In this document: positions 33,484 through 45,866 of the stretch, piece after piece
Numbering within the stretch: the first letter of the stretch is position 1
Layout: every line of letters starts with the position of its first letter
Assembly (NCBI RefSeq): GCF_036898095.1
Contig: NC_090745.1
Location: 84,091,178 to 84,155,177, forward strand
Source: Palaemon carinicauda
Taxonomy: Eukaryota; Arthropoda; Malacostraca; Decapoda; Palaemonidae
Reading direction: 5' to 3'
DNA length: 64,000 nucleotides
Notes under the pieces: model-generated
Seen by the model: the letters and a program-made list of their open reading frames with translations, nothing else
Told to the model about the DNA's origin: nothing
Database searches by the model: none
Position numbers and translations under genes: made by a program

Positions 33484-35486
33484 GTTTGATAAAAAGAAAA
33501 AATAGGGGGTGGGGGGTAGAGTACAGATAATGTCCATACTTCTACATTAAGAAAGCTTTGAGTCAAATCTATTTTTGAATGGCTAATTTCTTGAGTCTTA
33601 CACAAAACCTTGGGTAAAATGACATGTATATGAATTAGCTCAAGATATCAGGTTTAAGGCAATTGAAACGTACAAAAAGGGTGGGCCTAAGTAAGGGGAA
33701 AGCATTAAAAAAAAACAACCTGCTACACTGCAAAAACAGTTTAATGCAATAAAGAACATTATTACAACGCAGCAAAGTCAGATGCAATAAACGACACAAT
33801 ACACACCAACAGTGTAAATAGCATTAGATAATACAGAATGATGTAGTGAATGATACTATACAGAACCTACTTACAATGTAGATCCAGGAAGTGCAATGAC
33901 AAATAATAAAAAGAGAAAGGCTAGTGAAATAAAATATTTTTCCATCACTGGAGGCTTTGATACAGTGATGGGTCGAGTGATCAAGTATGGGTCTCCAGAT
34001 TTAACACTCTTTTTATGGTTAAATCCTTATTTTCTTCCTGAGAAAAATTAATTGACCTTTAACTAGAAGTATTCTGCGGTTTGGCTCAGTATTTTCCTAG
34101 TCAACTATTCTCTGCACCAACTAGGTGATTGGAAAGTCTTTTTGAGAGCTGCATGGAAGGGGTGAGGGGAAATGGGTCCATTGTTTTCCATCTGTTTGTA
34201 GGATCTCCCGGGTGAAGTTCTCTGGGAATCAAGAAGACATTTCCCTCTCTCTCTCTAGTGCTCTGGTTTTCTGTATAAAATTGAGTACAGGAGGTATTAA
34301 AAGTGGAATTTTGCATGGTTAGATTAGACAAATACGTCAAAACTACTGCGAGACTGGCTGGAATTGTGTGACAGAATTTAGGTCACTGAGAGGTAGAGGC
34401 CTTGCATTACAGGTGTTTAAGTCGTTAATGAATAACATAACGAAAGCCAAACTTATTTACAGCAAATATGATAAGTCAGATTAAAGACCAAATTACAAAG
34501 CCAAATAAAAAACATGTTTAAAGTTCTACAATTTATTTATATGGGAATTTAACAGAATTATAACTAAAGAGACATGCAAAACTTGAGACAAGAGGAGAAT
34601 TAATTTACTAGACAACTAATGAAAAGTCATTAATATTCTAAAGAACTCAAGAACCTTTTTAAAATGTCTGTATGGATTCACGCAGACATGGACCACTCCC
34701 CTGGATCTACAGCCCCCATACCTAAAACTGGATATAAGCCATGCTCCTTCTTACTACTGCAACTCATGCCTTCACAAAGTTGGATAAAAATATATATTTT
34801 GAAAGTAAAGTTAAGATAATTGATTTTCGGGATATTCTGAATGGGTAACAGGATTTGACGGCAAGACGAATGGATATGTAACCCAGTTATCACAAGAAAA
34901 GCATCAATCTTAATGCAGCTTCTTGCTTCAAAGAAACGATAACCAAACTAAACAAGATTCGCTAAAAGTCTCTAAAATAAGATTGACAATCTACATCTAG
35001 CCTTAAAAGGTCAAATGCTATGACCAGACTGATATCTATAGAAGGTCATAATACTAGATCCTTCTTTTCTAGCTTCAAATCATCTTCAGATAGAAGATTT
35101 GAAGGGGTTTCTTCCCATAGCTCTCTTCCTTTTAATACCCAAACAATGGGATGTATTAATTAAAAGCCTTTATAGCTTCTACTGGTAAGGATTGGGTTAT
35201 ATTTACAAATCTGGGCTATAAAACATGATACTGGGGTCATTCAGCAATCTTGTGCATCTAGGGAGAAACCTGCAGTTAAACAATCAAGTAAAATTTGAAG
35301 AAGTTGGACAGCAATATAGAAGAAATGATACAGGAATGGAGGTAAAGTAGGATATATCGCAAATGCAGCTAGGGGGCAAAGAAATGCTATACTTGCTTAA
35401 TACCTACAGAGCACCGCATGAGATGAACTGATGGCACTGGACCCCTACGGGACTATTCTGAGTAAGAAATATGAATCGATTCCTTC

Positions 35487-35525
<39 letters not shown>

Positions 35526-35527
35526 TG

Positions 35528-35591
<64 letters not shown>

Positions 35592-36490
35592 CCACCAACT
35601 TATTAGTCTATTATTACATAATATTATTTAACTACATACTCATTGCAAATATCCGTATATCAAAGTTTAAGATATAAGTATGGGTGAGTGATAAATTCAA
35701 GCTGGCGAGAGCCAATAAAAACCCAGAATCAACATATGCCATTTAAAATAAACTTGAAACAAATGTCAGTTGCCTCATCTCCTCCTCCCACATCTCATGG
35801 AATATTTGAAAAACAAACTTTCAACCCATTCCTGCTAATCACCAAGACCAGATCTGCTGCATCTGAAACTAACCAAAAAATTATTGGATAATTATCTGAC
35901 CTCATGGAGATAGGGAAGGAGACCATATCTCAATGGGATTTAGGTTAGACATTTCTATCTCTTCTAATACCATACGCAAAAAGTCCAACCCCGCAGCTCA
36001 AAACAAATTTTTAACATCAGCAAAGGAATCTGAAAAGCAAGAAAATTTTTCCATTTCCCAGCATATAACATCTCGCCCAAAGATACTAAATACTTTAGGA
36101 TGAAATTCCCTTGCAATTTACTTTGAAGTTACTATTGCTGTTACAAATCCTATTCCTTGAATAGATTAAAATTTTCATTTCTAAAAAATCTTATAATCTG
36201 AAAGCTCCAAACTCCTTACTTAATAGCTTGGTTAAACAGTCCAGTGTTATTCTTCCTCCTAATGTAAACATATCTAACAATACTTTCTATGCCCAGCATC
36301 CCTCTCCATCTATAGCAAATATGCCTGGCACAAAATGCAAGTCTAAGATATTTTTCAATGTAAATGCTTGGATCTGAAAGGTAGAACAAAACAAATCAAT
36401 GTTGTGCTTCGTGGCCATAATGCAGCAATTATGGTTTTAATCCTGAGTTAATTTAGTTATTCAATGTTTCACTCTCCTTGACCATCGGGA
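33482..36490. other. intergenic DNA with a (TA)n array
   Basis: About 3 kb in which I recognise only a (TA)n array at 35489-35587. Scattered short frames have no motif. A low-complexity CTCTCTCTCT run lies near 34243. Confidence 0.4.
35489..35587. repeat. (TA)n microsatellite
   Basis: About 100 bases of TA with one TACATATATGCACATA interruption. Confidence 0.97.
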
Positions 36491-36780
36491 GCTGTGATCA
36501 TTGCTATAAGTATTTGTAGCATCCTGCCTTTCATTGCAAGCCAATTGAATATTTGCATTCTCAACCTTACTCCTGGGTGTGGGTTCAGGGGAAAGGATAT
36601 TCAGAATTTAATAGCTCACCCTCCCATTCCCTTTCTAATATTGTACTTTGTGACTTCAGTGCTCATAATCATTTGTGAGGTGGTGATGTGGCAGTATTCC
36701 TCATTAACAATAATCCAATGACTTACTCGTATATTGTTAACATTTCTCCTGTATTTGCATAAACACAGTTGGCATTTTAC
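36490..36780 (+). pseudogene. decayed Jockey/CR1-type LINE endonuclease fragment
   Basis: In two adjacent frames the plus strand gives PIPFLIL and then CDFSAHNHL followed by GG. This resembles the GDFNAHHxLWG catalytic motif of apurinic-type LINE endonucleases, with a frameshift between and several changes. Only this motif supports the call. Confidence 0.35.
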
Positions 36781-36879
36781 CCACAGCAGATAGCTTGGCT
36801 GCTGTTGCTGCAATTTCTCTCTCCTTTGATCATATAGATTTAAGCCTTTGGCTCTTCCCTCTATAGGGCAGAGATGATG

Positions 36880-38260
36880 ATGTGTAGCTCTTTATGGAGA
36901 AGGTAATCCTGTGCAGGAAAATTTGCCCAGGAAGACCACCAGGGATGCAGCTTTGGCATATTCAAAACTTTTTACTGTGTTCAGAACTTCATGTAAGTTT
37001 GAAAGCTTGCATAGGTGTTAGATGATTGGTAAATTAGGCAGAGCATCATTAACCAACTCATCAACAGCGTTATGAAGGTTCAATGTAGAATGTAAATGCT
37101 CAGCATAGCATTTTACAATCTCAGTTCATTCTTAGGATGGTTGTGCTATAAAGTGTAGCAACTAGAGTGATCGTGTTTTTCTTGGGCCCACAAATGGATT
37201 TGACAGTGTCATAAAAGCGTTTCATGTTGATTCAGTCAGCAAAAACTTTAATTTCCTTAGCCCTTTCTACCAATCAACAGGTCCCTCTATCTTCTGGCCA
37301 GTGTACATGAGTGGAGGGTTTGTAAGATACAGTACATGTCATGGGCTTTCACGTTTGCTCAAAGTAATTCGTGTATGGTGTCCGAGTTCTCATCTAACCA
37401 GTCTGGATGAGAATGCTATGTGAAACCAATATCTACTTCAACAACATCTTGTATCAGTTTACAGAACTTTGTCCACTCAGTTCAAGCTCTTCCATAGAAC
37501 TATTAGTTAAGGATGAGAGGCTCTCAGCAATTTGAAAGTGAAAAGAATCTTTAGTTTTCTTCTTTTTGAGTGTAATACAGTTCAATTTCTTAATACACGT
37601 GTGTGCTTTGAGCTTGTCCTAGTGCTGTCTTCTGAGGCCATTAGCATTCACATTGCCCGTGCCATGATTACCTATGGCACCTTGCTATAGAGATTGTTTT
37701 TTCGAACATATGCATTAAAATCTCCAAGCAGGAGTATCTTATCAGCTTAGTTGATGCTTTTTAGCACCACATCCAGGGCACACTAATTTTCAGCATAAAA
37801 AGCTAGGGAGCAAGCAATGAAGAGTGTCAAGAAACAGCCTTTAGGTAGTAGAATACGTCAGCTCATAAGTCCCCCATTGACACCTGTGGGGCCTTCTGGT
37901 AGGTATGCACGTACTTAATGTTAATTGCAAAAGCCAACCTCTGAGTACTAGAAGAATCCTTTGATAAGCCTCTGAAGACGAAAGTATATCCTTTACCCAT
38001 TTCAGGGAGTGTCATCACCTGTGAGGCATGTCTCTTCTAGTTCAGTAATGTCTGTACTGTATCTACAGAGCTAAAGGAAAAATACTGCTGGGTGGTGTTC
38101 TATCTTTGTTTTGTCTGTAGTTTGATTTTAGAAAGTCCTTGCATTCCAAGTTCCATTCATTATTAATATGGTCAATCATTTTGTGACCAAAAAGTAAGCT
38201 GTCTTAGTGTCTGCAGTTATACATCTAGATCAAGTTTCGAGTAGACAAGATTTGGACCCC
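36880..38260 (-). pseudogene. decayed LINE: endonuclease and linker to reverse transcriptase
   Basis: The minus strand shows an endonuclease with GYTFVFRGLSKDSS near 37985 and ILLLGDFNAYV near 37720, the conserved catalytic GDFNA motif. Next comes the linker typical of RTE/CR1-like elements: FDENSDTIHELLRA near 37390, KEIKVFAD near 37240 and VKSICGPKKNTI near 37190. The start of the RT region (NLHEVLNTVKSFEYAKAAS) lies near 36960. Stops and frameshifts are frequent, so this is an old dead copy. The exact clade is not clear. Confidence 0.6.
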
Positions 38261-39513
38261 TTTTTAAAAGGGTGAGCTGTATGGTGCCTTAAAAGGGCAG
38301 CTTAGTCAAACATGCTGATGCTGAAGACAAGCGCCTCTCCGAATTTTGCCTACTCGACAGTGACTGAAACCCTAATGTAGCTTTCTTCATGTAAGGATCT
38401 GGCTATGAGTTACCAGTCCTAATGCAGGCATGCTCCTACCTCCCTAACCCAATGCCAAAGTGACTTGATAAGTGATGATGATGTTTTGGTGAGAATGAGG
38501 AACTGTGTGTCCCCTGTGAAATTATCAACGTGAGATGAATGCTTTGGCTAAGGCCTAGGCTCACAATCTTGACCGAGCTGCCTTATGTCAGATGGAAAGG
38601 AGAAACTTCAATGACCTAACAGGATTACTGAAGCCACATAATTGATTATCATGCCTTTTGCCTGTCCTCAGTGCATACTTCATTCATTCTTATGGCAGCA
38701 ACAGTACCCTTTGTCTCAAGAGAGGAGCATAAAAGGCAGTGGTATCACTCATTGAGTATAGGCAATCAGAGTATCTGGTGTGCTAAGGTATAACGGTTGG
38801 GAACAGAATGTGAGAGTTGAGGTGTTCCTTGGTCCTCCTGAGCAGATGTAATAACCATAACTCTGACAACCCCACGCATCAATTTGGCTGGGAAGTTAAG
38901 CCAAACATTCCTCAAGCCAAGTAGTTAAGTACCCATCAAGCCAAGTAGTTAAGCTAAGAACCTTCAAACCAGGGAATTACGCCAAGCATCCATCCAGCTG
39001 GCCAGTTAAGTTAAGCACCTATCAAGCCAGGGAGTTAAGCATGCATCACGCTGGCAACTACGCCAAACATCCAACTAAGCAGAATTAAGAGTAGAAAGAG
39101 AGAGTAAGAAATTGCCAGATTAAAGGAACAGGATAAGGATGAATAAATCTCAGGAATCATACTTATGATAATGACACTTTTTTTATGCTTGTTTAAAAGA
39201 TGAAACGACATTCATCGTTGGAAAAAATATAACAAGCTTATAACTAATTATATTAGCTTATCTCATAGAAATAATTACTCAAATCCACTTTGTTAACTTG
39301 AACAAGAACGATAGCAATTGAAGATACCCTAATTAACCAAGAAACAATCGGGGACACTTAAATATTTTCCTCAACCCTTACGATGCCAAAGATTGATTGA
39401 CACAATAATGGCGATAAATTACAGTAAGAAAATTTCGGCAATTAAAAGCTGGATAGTAGACACAAAATTAAAATAATCCATTAGAAATATCTAGAACTAA
39501 ACCCGGTGTAGGA
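38261..39513. other. intergenic DNA with a worn tandem repeat
   Basis: No gene seen. At about 38870-39090 a motif near AAGCCAAGTAGTTAAG or CAAGCCAGGGAGTTAAGC recurs roughly every 28-36 bases, probably a decayed minisatellite. Confidence 0.45.
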
Positions 39514-39730
39514 TAATTGTCAACTATAGTCCATTTCTTTTAGCCAGGCATATTTGCACCGACTCGCAGCGGTGCCCTTTTAGCTCGGAAAAGTGTCCTG
39601 ATCGCTGATTGGTTGGACAAGATAATTCTAACCAATCAGCGATCAGGAAACTTTTTCCGAGCTAAAAGGGAACCGTTGCGAGTCGGTGCAAATCTGCCTG
39701 GCTAAAAGAAATGGACTATAGTTGATAATT
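39514..39730. mobile_element. foldback MITE, nearly perfect hairpin
   Basis: Two arms of about 103 bases are inverted copies: one begins ACTATAGTCCATTTCTTTTA at 39523, the other ends with its complement at about 39725. They are separated by a spacer of roughly ten bases near 39615. Arms differ at only a handful of positions. TATA at both tips is compatible with a TA target duplication as in Tc1/mariner-type MITEs, but the superfamily is not proven. Confidence 0.8.
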
Positions 39731-39883
39731 AGTTGTTTGTAGTCAACTTTATACCTTGAGATTGATCAGCACCATTCATTTGCTTTAGGTATTACGCCTT
39801 CAGATCGATTTGCAACATTATTTATGCAGCCTATTACCATCTATTATAGGTGTTTGCAGTGGTGAAGACGTGTCAATGGTTTT

Positions 39884-39888
<5 letters not shown>

Positions 39889-39940
<52 letters not shown>
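39889..39940. repeat. (CT)n microsatellite
   Basis: Uninterrupted CT dinucleotides over about 52 bases. Confidence 0.97.
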
Positions 39941-39944
<4 letters not shown>

Positions 39945-40570
39945 ATTACTGCCATTATGCAACTGAAATAAGTAGTAGTCTAATGAAGGAAATACAAGGT
40001 AAATGAAAGTACATCATGATAGGAAAAATTATTTACCCCACATAAATCCCAGAGTAAATTAAGACACATGGCAAAATTGCACTGGAAATTTGTTTAACTA
40101 GTCTTCTGTTTAATCTATGAATTTGGAATTGGAAGTGGAGTCTGATAAAGTTACACTAGACTTGCATGAATATTACGAAAACCAGGAAAATCTAAATGCA
40201 TCACAATCAACTAACAAAGTCATAGAATAATAGTTCTTACAGTATATTTGATGACTACAACGTAAAATATTTGCAATTAAATATCCATATCTAAGATACA
40301 TAGGCCTAGTTGCGAGCTATGAATCAAGTCAGTCATGGAATGAAATGATCAAGAACTCTTTACTGTTTCACACACACTTGTACACTTTAACGGTATTTCC
40401 TTTTATTTGTATATCTTGCTCTAAACCCACACTGAAAACAAAACCTGTTTAGGCTTGCCTTTTCATGCATTAGCTGGTTTTAATTTTTGTCACGTACTTG
40501 TATCTAAGCTTATTGTCTGTTTAATACCGTTTAATTGCATTCCTCTCGCCTCTCTGTTATAACCTAACAG
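39941..40570. other. A/T-rich region before gypsy D
   Basis: No gene or repeat recognised. It may include a worn 5' LTR of gypsy D. Confidence 0.35.
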
Positions 40571-40599
40571 CCCACTTGCTCAATTGGTGACCGCTGGAG

Positions 40600-41014
40600 G
40601 AACAGTTCCCTCCCGTCTTAACCGCCACTCCAGTGCCCTACTGTCTGATGATGTCGTCCCACAAACCTGACTCTTCTCTCCACGCAACACCCTTAGCCAG
40701 TACAGAGGCATTCCCTTGGTTTCAGAGCCCCAAGATTCAGTTTTGTCCCAAGGGAGTATCTCGCTCAAGCACTAAATCAGACAATATTCTCAGAGCGATC
40801 CCCGAAGACACTTACCTAGAAATCTTTGATTAGCTTTGCAAGTGAGGGGACTCCTAAATAGCTTACAACATCCTTAAAACATAACTTCTGGAGCAGTACT
40901 CACCCTCACCAGCCACCCATATAGCCAAGCTTTTTCAGCTCTCTCAACTGCCACTGCAGACCAAAAGGCTTCGCCCTCAGGGAAATGACTATGCTTACCC
41001 AAACCTGTACGCGC
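40600..41014 (+). pseudogene. gypsy D gag, 5' part
   Basis: In broken frames it resembles the CsRn1-like gag at 63280-63560: the blocks around AACATAACTTCTGGAGCAGT and GGCTTCGCCCTCAGGGAAAT match it closely. It is interrupted at 41011-41014 (GCGC) by the young minus-strand gypsy. Confidence 0.6.
41011..41014. repeat. target-site duplication GCGC (left)
   Basis: GCGC before the 3' LTR at 41015 is repeated at 45863-45866 after the 5' LTR. Confidence 0.85.
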
Positions 41015-41347
41015 TGTAAGGACAGTGAGACAAGCGTCACCAAGATCAACTGATACTTTATTCGAATGTGCACGGAAGTATATTACAAGGTGTGGACGGA
41101 AAGGTAGGATGACGTTGGCGCCAAATCAGATTGAAGTGCCCGCCAAAATATATGTGTTTTCTTACACTTACAAATATATGAATTATGGGTTAACAGAAAC
41201 ATGTTATGAAACGATACATATATCAAAATGTAGCTCTGGTAGAGCGGAATATATATACATAGGAAACCACAGTGTGGCGAAGAGAGAATTTAAATAAATA
41301 AGTAGTTTGTCGATTTTCTGGACGACGAAGGGATCGGTGTCCTTACA
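41015..41347 (-). repeat. 3' LTR of CsRn1-like gypsy
   Basis: 333 bases, inverted TGTAAGGAC/GTCCTTACA tips, six differences from 45530-45862 by manual comparison. Confidence 0.93.
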
Positions 41348-41372
41348 AGTACTCCCCCCCCCCCAAGACATC
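41348..41372 (-). promoter_or_regulatory. polypurine tract of CsRn1-like gypsy
   Basis: Minus-strand run of about ten G preceded by TCTT and followed by AGTACT, directly upstream of the 3' LTR. It would prime plus-strand DNA synthesis. Confidence 0.75.
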
Positions 41373-41418
41373 GGGCGGCGTAGAGGGCTGATGATCAATC
41401 TTCGTATCTTTTCGGGCG

Positions 41419-44400
41419 TCAGAGGGTTCCTCTTGTTTTTGAACGGAGGGGCGCACTGGCGGTCGGTGTAAGGATCTCTTCCTCTTGTCGTCGTTTGATG
41501 ATTTTTCTTTTGTTGGGCGGCTTGTTTTGAGGCGGAACTCTGGGTCTGCCAGGTCCAGCGGAGGCGGTGTCGCTTCCTTCGAGAAACGCTGGTTTCACGC
41601 GGTCTATTGAGACCCAGTCCTCTTGGCCATGGACGTCGAGAAGGAAGGCTTTCGTTGTCTTTTTAATTACCCGGTAGGGACCTCGATAAGGTCTAGTCAG
41701 TGGTTGTCGATGAGCGTCGACACGGACGAAAACGTACCTGCAGTCATCCAGGCTTTTTGGCTTGAAGTGCTTGGTTCTGTCCTGGTAAGTTTTGAGACAC
41801 GGCCTGAACTTCCTGGCGACGTCCCTTAGGTGATCCAGCTGCATGTCGTCGGTTGATGAGGGAAAGAAATCGCCAGGAACTGCGAGCGCTTCCCCGTAAA
41901 CCTTTTCGGCGGGCGAAGGTTCGCCGTCTGCGCGAGGGGCGGTGCGAAGGCCGAGGAGTACCCAAGGAAGTCGTGATTTCCAGTCCCCGTCGGTGCAGCT
42001 CGCCATCAGGGACGCCTTGAGGGCGCGGTGAGTTCTTTCGACCATGCCGTTTGCCGCGGGGTTGTATGCCGTGGTTCTGTGGAGCGTCGTCCCCATCAGG
42101 TTCGCCAAAGCGAGCCATATTTCTGAGAGGAAAGCGGGGCCTCTGTCAGTCGTGATGTCGTCAGGAACGCCAAACCTGCTCACCCAGCTTGACAGGAGGG
42201 CTTCGGCACATGCTTGAGTCGTAGCTTCGGTCATCGGCGATGCCTCCAACCACCTCGTGGAGCGATCGATGATCGTAAGTAGGTAGCGAGCGGATCCAGA
42301 AGGGGGCAATGGTCTCACGACGTCGATGTGTATATGGCCGAAACGTCTTTTTGGCTGGGGAAAATCGCCTACCCCCGATTCGGTGTGACGGCTGACCTTG
42401 CTTGACTGGCAGTTGATGCATGACTTCGCCCATTCCCGGGCATCCTTTTTTATCCCTGGCCAGACAAACTTTTCAGACAGAAGGCGAGCGGTGGTGCGTC
42501 CTGAGGGGTGCGAAAGTCCATGGATGATATCGAATATTTTCCTTCTGCAGGAGGCTGGTACCCAGGGACGTGGGCGGCCCGTGCTGGTGTTGCAAAGAAT
42601 AGTTACTCCTGCTGGTCCGAGGGGAATCGGTCTTATCTTGAGCGCGGATAGCTCCGTAAGGTGATCCTGTGCTTCTCGGTCGGTGCGTTGTTCGGTTGCG
42701 AGATTGGTGTAGTCGATTCCCAGGTGGATCGCGTCAATTTCAATCCTTGAAAGAGCGTCCGCGACTGGGTTTTTCTTTCCTGGGACGTAACGTATGGTGC
42801 ACCTGAATTCGGCGATTGATGCGAGATGACGTTGTTGTCGGGAGGACCATGCGTCCGTCGATTTCGTGAAGGCGTGTACGAGGGGTTGATGGTCCGTCGC
42901 GATTGTGAAGGGGGTACCCTCCAAGATGTACCTGAAGTGGCGGACGGCGAGATAGACGGCGAAGAGTTCCCTATCGAAGGTGCTGTATCTTGTTTCGTTT
43001 CGGCGGGTTTCAATTTCTTGCTGAAGAATGCCAGCGGTCGAGGAGAACCATCGACGAGTTGCTCAAGCACAGCCCCGCAGGCGACGTTGCTGGCGTCGGT
43101 CATTAGTCGCAGGGGCGCGTTGTCGTCGAAATGAGCCAGGGTGGTGGCATTCGCAAGGGCATCCTTCGTCCGAGCGAATGCCTGTTGCTGGGGCAAACCC
43201 CACTCGAGTTTTTTTGCTTTTCCTTTCAGGACGTCGTCGAGGGGTGACAGGGTTTATGCGATGTTGGGGATGAAGCGCCTGTAGTAATTGACCATTCCCA
43301 AGAACTCCTGAAGTTGGCGGATGGTCGTAGGCATTGGGAACTTCCTGATGGCGTCGACCTTGGTTGTCATGGGTTTTACCCCGCGCGAGGATACGCGGTG
43401 ACCAAGGAAATCCACTCCCTCCGCACCGAACGTGCATTTGTCGAAGCGTACGACTAGGCCGTTCTCCTTTAGGCGCTTTAGGACGGTGCGGACGTGTCCC
43501 CGGTGTTCCTCCTTGGTTTTCGAGAATATCAGGATGTCGTCGACGTAGCAGACGCAGAAAGGTAGGTCACCCAGAATGCTATCCATTAGTCGTTGGAAGG
43601 TTGTCCCGGCGTTGCGTAGACCGAAGGTTGAGTATGCGAAGGTGTAGGATCCGAACGGCGTTACAATGGCAGTTTTCGGGATATCTTCCGGGAATACGGG
43701 GACCTGGAAGTAAGACTTGAGGAGGTCCATCTTGGTAAAAAACTTTGCGCCGTGCAACGCGTTCGTTAGGTCCTGCATGTTGGGCAGCGGGTAATGATCG
43801 GGCGTTGTGATGAGGTTGAGGCGCCTGTAGTCGCCGCAAGGTCTCCAGGACCCATCCGGCTTTTTAACCATGTGCAGGGGTGATGCCCAGGGGCTCGATG
43901 CTTTCTTATAGATACCCGTGCGTTCCATGTCCTCGAAGGCGCGTTTGGCATCCTTCAGTTTCTGAGGCGGGAGGCGGCGGAATTTGGCGTGAGTGGGAGG
44001 TCCTGTCGTTGTGATGTGGTGGTAGATACCATGCTTGGACGGGGAACCTGGCGAGTGTCGGAGCTCGGGCTTGAAAACCTCGGGAAACTCTCGTAGGAGG
44101 TCGGCGTAGCGGTGCGTCGTTACGGCGGACATGGACATTGTTGCAGGGCCGTGTTCTAGGGCGCGAGACTGGCAGGTTCCCGTGTCGATGAGACGTCTGT
44201 TAGCGACATCGACGAGGAGTCCATGGTGGGCGAGGAAATCCGCACCGAGGAGGGGGCGATTGACGTCGGCGATAGCGAAGGGCCAAGAATACGAACGGCC
44301 CATGATAGATATCTTGAGGGTCTTGATCCCATAGCACTGTATGGGAGATCCGTTGGCGGCGATGAGTGAGGGAGCGTTTTTGTCGGGACCACGGTCTAGG

Positions 44401-44547
44401 TCGGACTTCGAAGGAGGGAACGTTGACTGCATTGCGCCGGTGTCCAACATGAGTCTACGGTTGGAAATGGTATCGAGGATACAGAAACCAATCTTGTTTT
44501 GGTTAACTGCGGCTGCGATGGTGGCAGGTGGATGCTTCTGGCGTCAT
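41419..44547 (-). pseudogene. CsRn1-like gypsy pol: protease, RT, RNase H, integrase (few lesions)
   Basis: Minus-strand pol. Protease active site LDTGA near 44450. RT 44000-43300 with VKKPDGSWRPCGDYRRLN, MDLLKSYFQVPV and intact YVDDILIF, then FLGMVNYYRRFIP. RNase H has TDASNVACGAVLEQ near 43100. Integrase: zinc-binding H..H..C..C (HGLSHPSGRTT to CINCQSSK), core Asp in HIDVVRPLP, Asp in TTDRGPAF, Glu in NGMVERTHRALKAS, and a GPY-type end (PYRGPYRVIKK). Lesions: TAA for a likely Gln codon at 43254-43256, and a tandem duplication of a five-base GAAAC unit near 43001-43010 that shifts the frame. Pol makes and inserts cDNA. Confidence 0.9.
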
Positions 44548-45377
44548 CTTCTAGGGAAACTGCATGGTGCTCTACATTTCTTGGCGTCACTGCCGAACTG
44601 TTGGTGGTAGAAGCACCATGCCGGGTTAGGCCTAGGGTTCGGTCGTGTCGGTTGCGGTGGTTTCTTTCTTGATAGAATGTTGATCTCGTCGTCCTCAAGG
44701 GCCATTGCCGAGGAGTCTATGGAAGAGCAGCTGCTGAAGGAGGAGAACGGAGGCGGTGTTGACGATGATGCTCCGAGGCGAGATGCTTTGGAGGCCTCGT
44801 GGAGCTTCTGAGCCTTCGACAGGAGTTCGTTCATCGGGAGCGTGTCGGCGTCTGTCAATTGGGCCCGTACGTCCTGTGGTAGGCGTCGAAGAAAGATTTC
44901 GCGAGATAAGCTAATCTCACGTCGTCGGCCGTTGCTGTCTGTTTCGGGGAGCATAAGCTCGTCCCACGCCTCGACAGGAGAGGTGTCACCCATGGGCTTG
45001 CCGGCGAGGTCCAGTACTTTCTGTGCCCTTGCTGAGACAGAGAGGGAGTAGATACCGATGAGTTTCGTTCTCAGGTCGTCGTATGAAACTTGGCCGGCCT
45101 GGGCGTCGAGACATGGGGAAATCTTGTCGAATACTTCTTCAGGTATGGAGGTGAGAACGATGTCAGCCTTGGCGCAGGAGTCGCTGAATCTAGCGACGCG
45201 GAAGAGTATGTCCGCTCTCAGGAACCAGGAAGCGGTGTTGTGTTGAGAAAAGGGCGGCAGTTTGACTTTGGGCGTGGAGGCGAGGCCGTTGGGTGCAATG
45301 GGCGTGTTGCTTCCTGCATCGTGGCCAGACGACGAGTCGGCGAAGAGGTGAGAAGTTGATATGTCGGTTAAGCTCAT
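44544..45377 (-). CDS. CsRn1-like gypsy gag
   Basis: 277 residues starting at ATG 45375-45377. Capsid-like region at about residues 30-190 (PPFSQHNTASWFLRADILF, ISLSREIFLRRLPQDVRAQL). The C-terminal zinc finger is of CHCC type (CFYHQQFGSDAKKCRAPC), the diagnostic CsRn1 form. It ends at TGA 44544-44546, after which the same frame stays open into protease without a shift. That TGA may be a read-through codon or a mutation. Gag forms the particle and binds the RNA. Confidence 0.88.
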   Translation of the reverse strand: MSLTDISTSHLFADSSSGHDAGSNTPIAPNGLASTPKVKLPPFSQHNTASWFLRADILFRVARFSDSCAKADIVLTSIPEEVFDKISPCLDAQAGQVSYDDLRTKLIGIYSLSVSARAQKVLDLAGKPMGDTSPVEAWDELMLPETDSNGRRREISLSREIFLRRLPQDVRAQLTDADTLPMNELLSKAQKLHEASKASRLGASSSTPPPFSSFSSCSSIDSSAMALEDDEINILSRKKPPQPTRPNPRPNPAWCFYHQQFGSDAKKCRAPCSFPRR

Positions 45378-45510
45378 CCTACTGCCTTACGTTCACCGAA
45401 GTGTGGGAGAACCAAAGGCAGGCTCGTGCCTAAGGTACCGGAGTATGTAGAAGGTAGCACGGCCGTAATAAGTCCGTTAATGGCAAAGCCAAAACCGCTG
45501 ATGCTACTTT

Positions 45511-45529
45511 CAACTCCGGGGTCACCAGT
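45511..45529 (-). promoter_or_regulatory. primer binding site, tRNA-Trp-like
   Basis: Read on the minus strand just after the 5' LTR: TGGTGACCCCGGAGTTG. It matches the known CsRn1-clade site complementary to the 3' end of tRNA-Trp (family knowledge). Confidence 0.8.
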
Positions 45530-45862
45530 TGTAAGGACAGTGAGACAAGCGTCACCAAGATCAACTGATACTTTATTCGAATGTGCACGGAAGTATATTA
45601 CAAGGTGCGGACGGAAAGGCAGGATGACGTTGGCGCCAAATCAGATTGAAGTGCCCGCCAAAATATATGTGTTTTCTTACACTTACAAATATATGAATTA
45701 TGGGTTAACAGAAACATGTTATGAAACGATACATATATCAAAATGTAGCTCCGGTAGAGCGGAATATATATACATATGAAACCACAGTGTGGCAAAAAGA
45801 GAATTTAAATAAATAAGTAGTTTGTCGATTTTCTGGACGACGAAGGGATCGGTGTCCTTACA
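45530..45862 (-). repeat. 5' LTR of CsRn1-like gypsy
   Basis: 333 bases, partner of 41015-41347. The GCGC duplication follows at 45863-45866. Confidence 0.93.
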
Positions 45863-45866
45863 GCGC

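Larger units (their letters stand above)
41015..45862 (-). mobile_element. young CsRn1-like Ty3/gypsy retrotransposon, nearly complete
   Basis: 4848 bases with two 333-bp LTRs that differ at six sites by eye, TG...CA ends (TGTAAGGAC/GTCCTTACA), primer site, polypurine tract and GCGC target duplication. It carries a single gag-pol frame broken by two stops and a five-base duplication. The CHCC gag finger and tRNA-Trp-like primer site are hallmarks of the CsRn1 clade. Confidence 0.92.
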
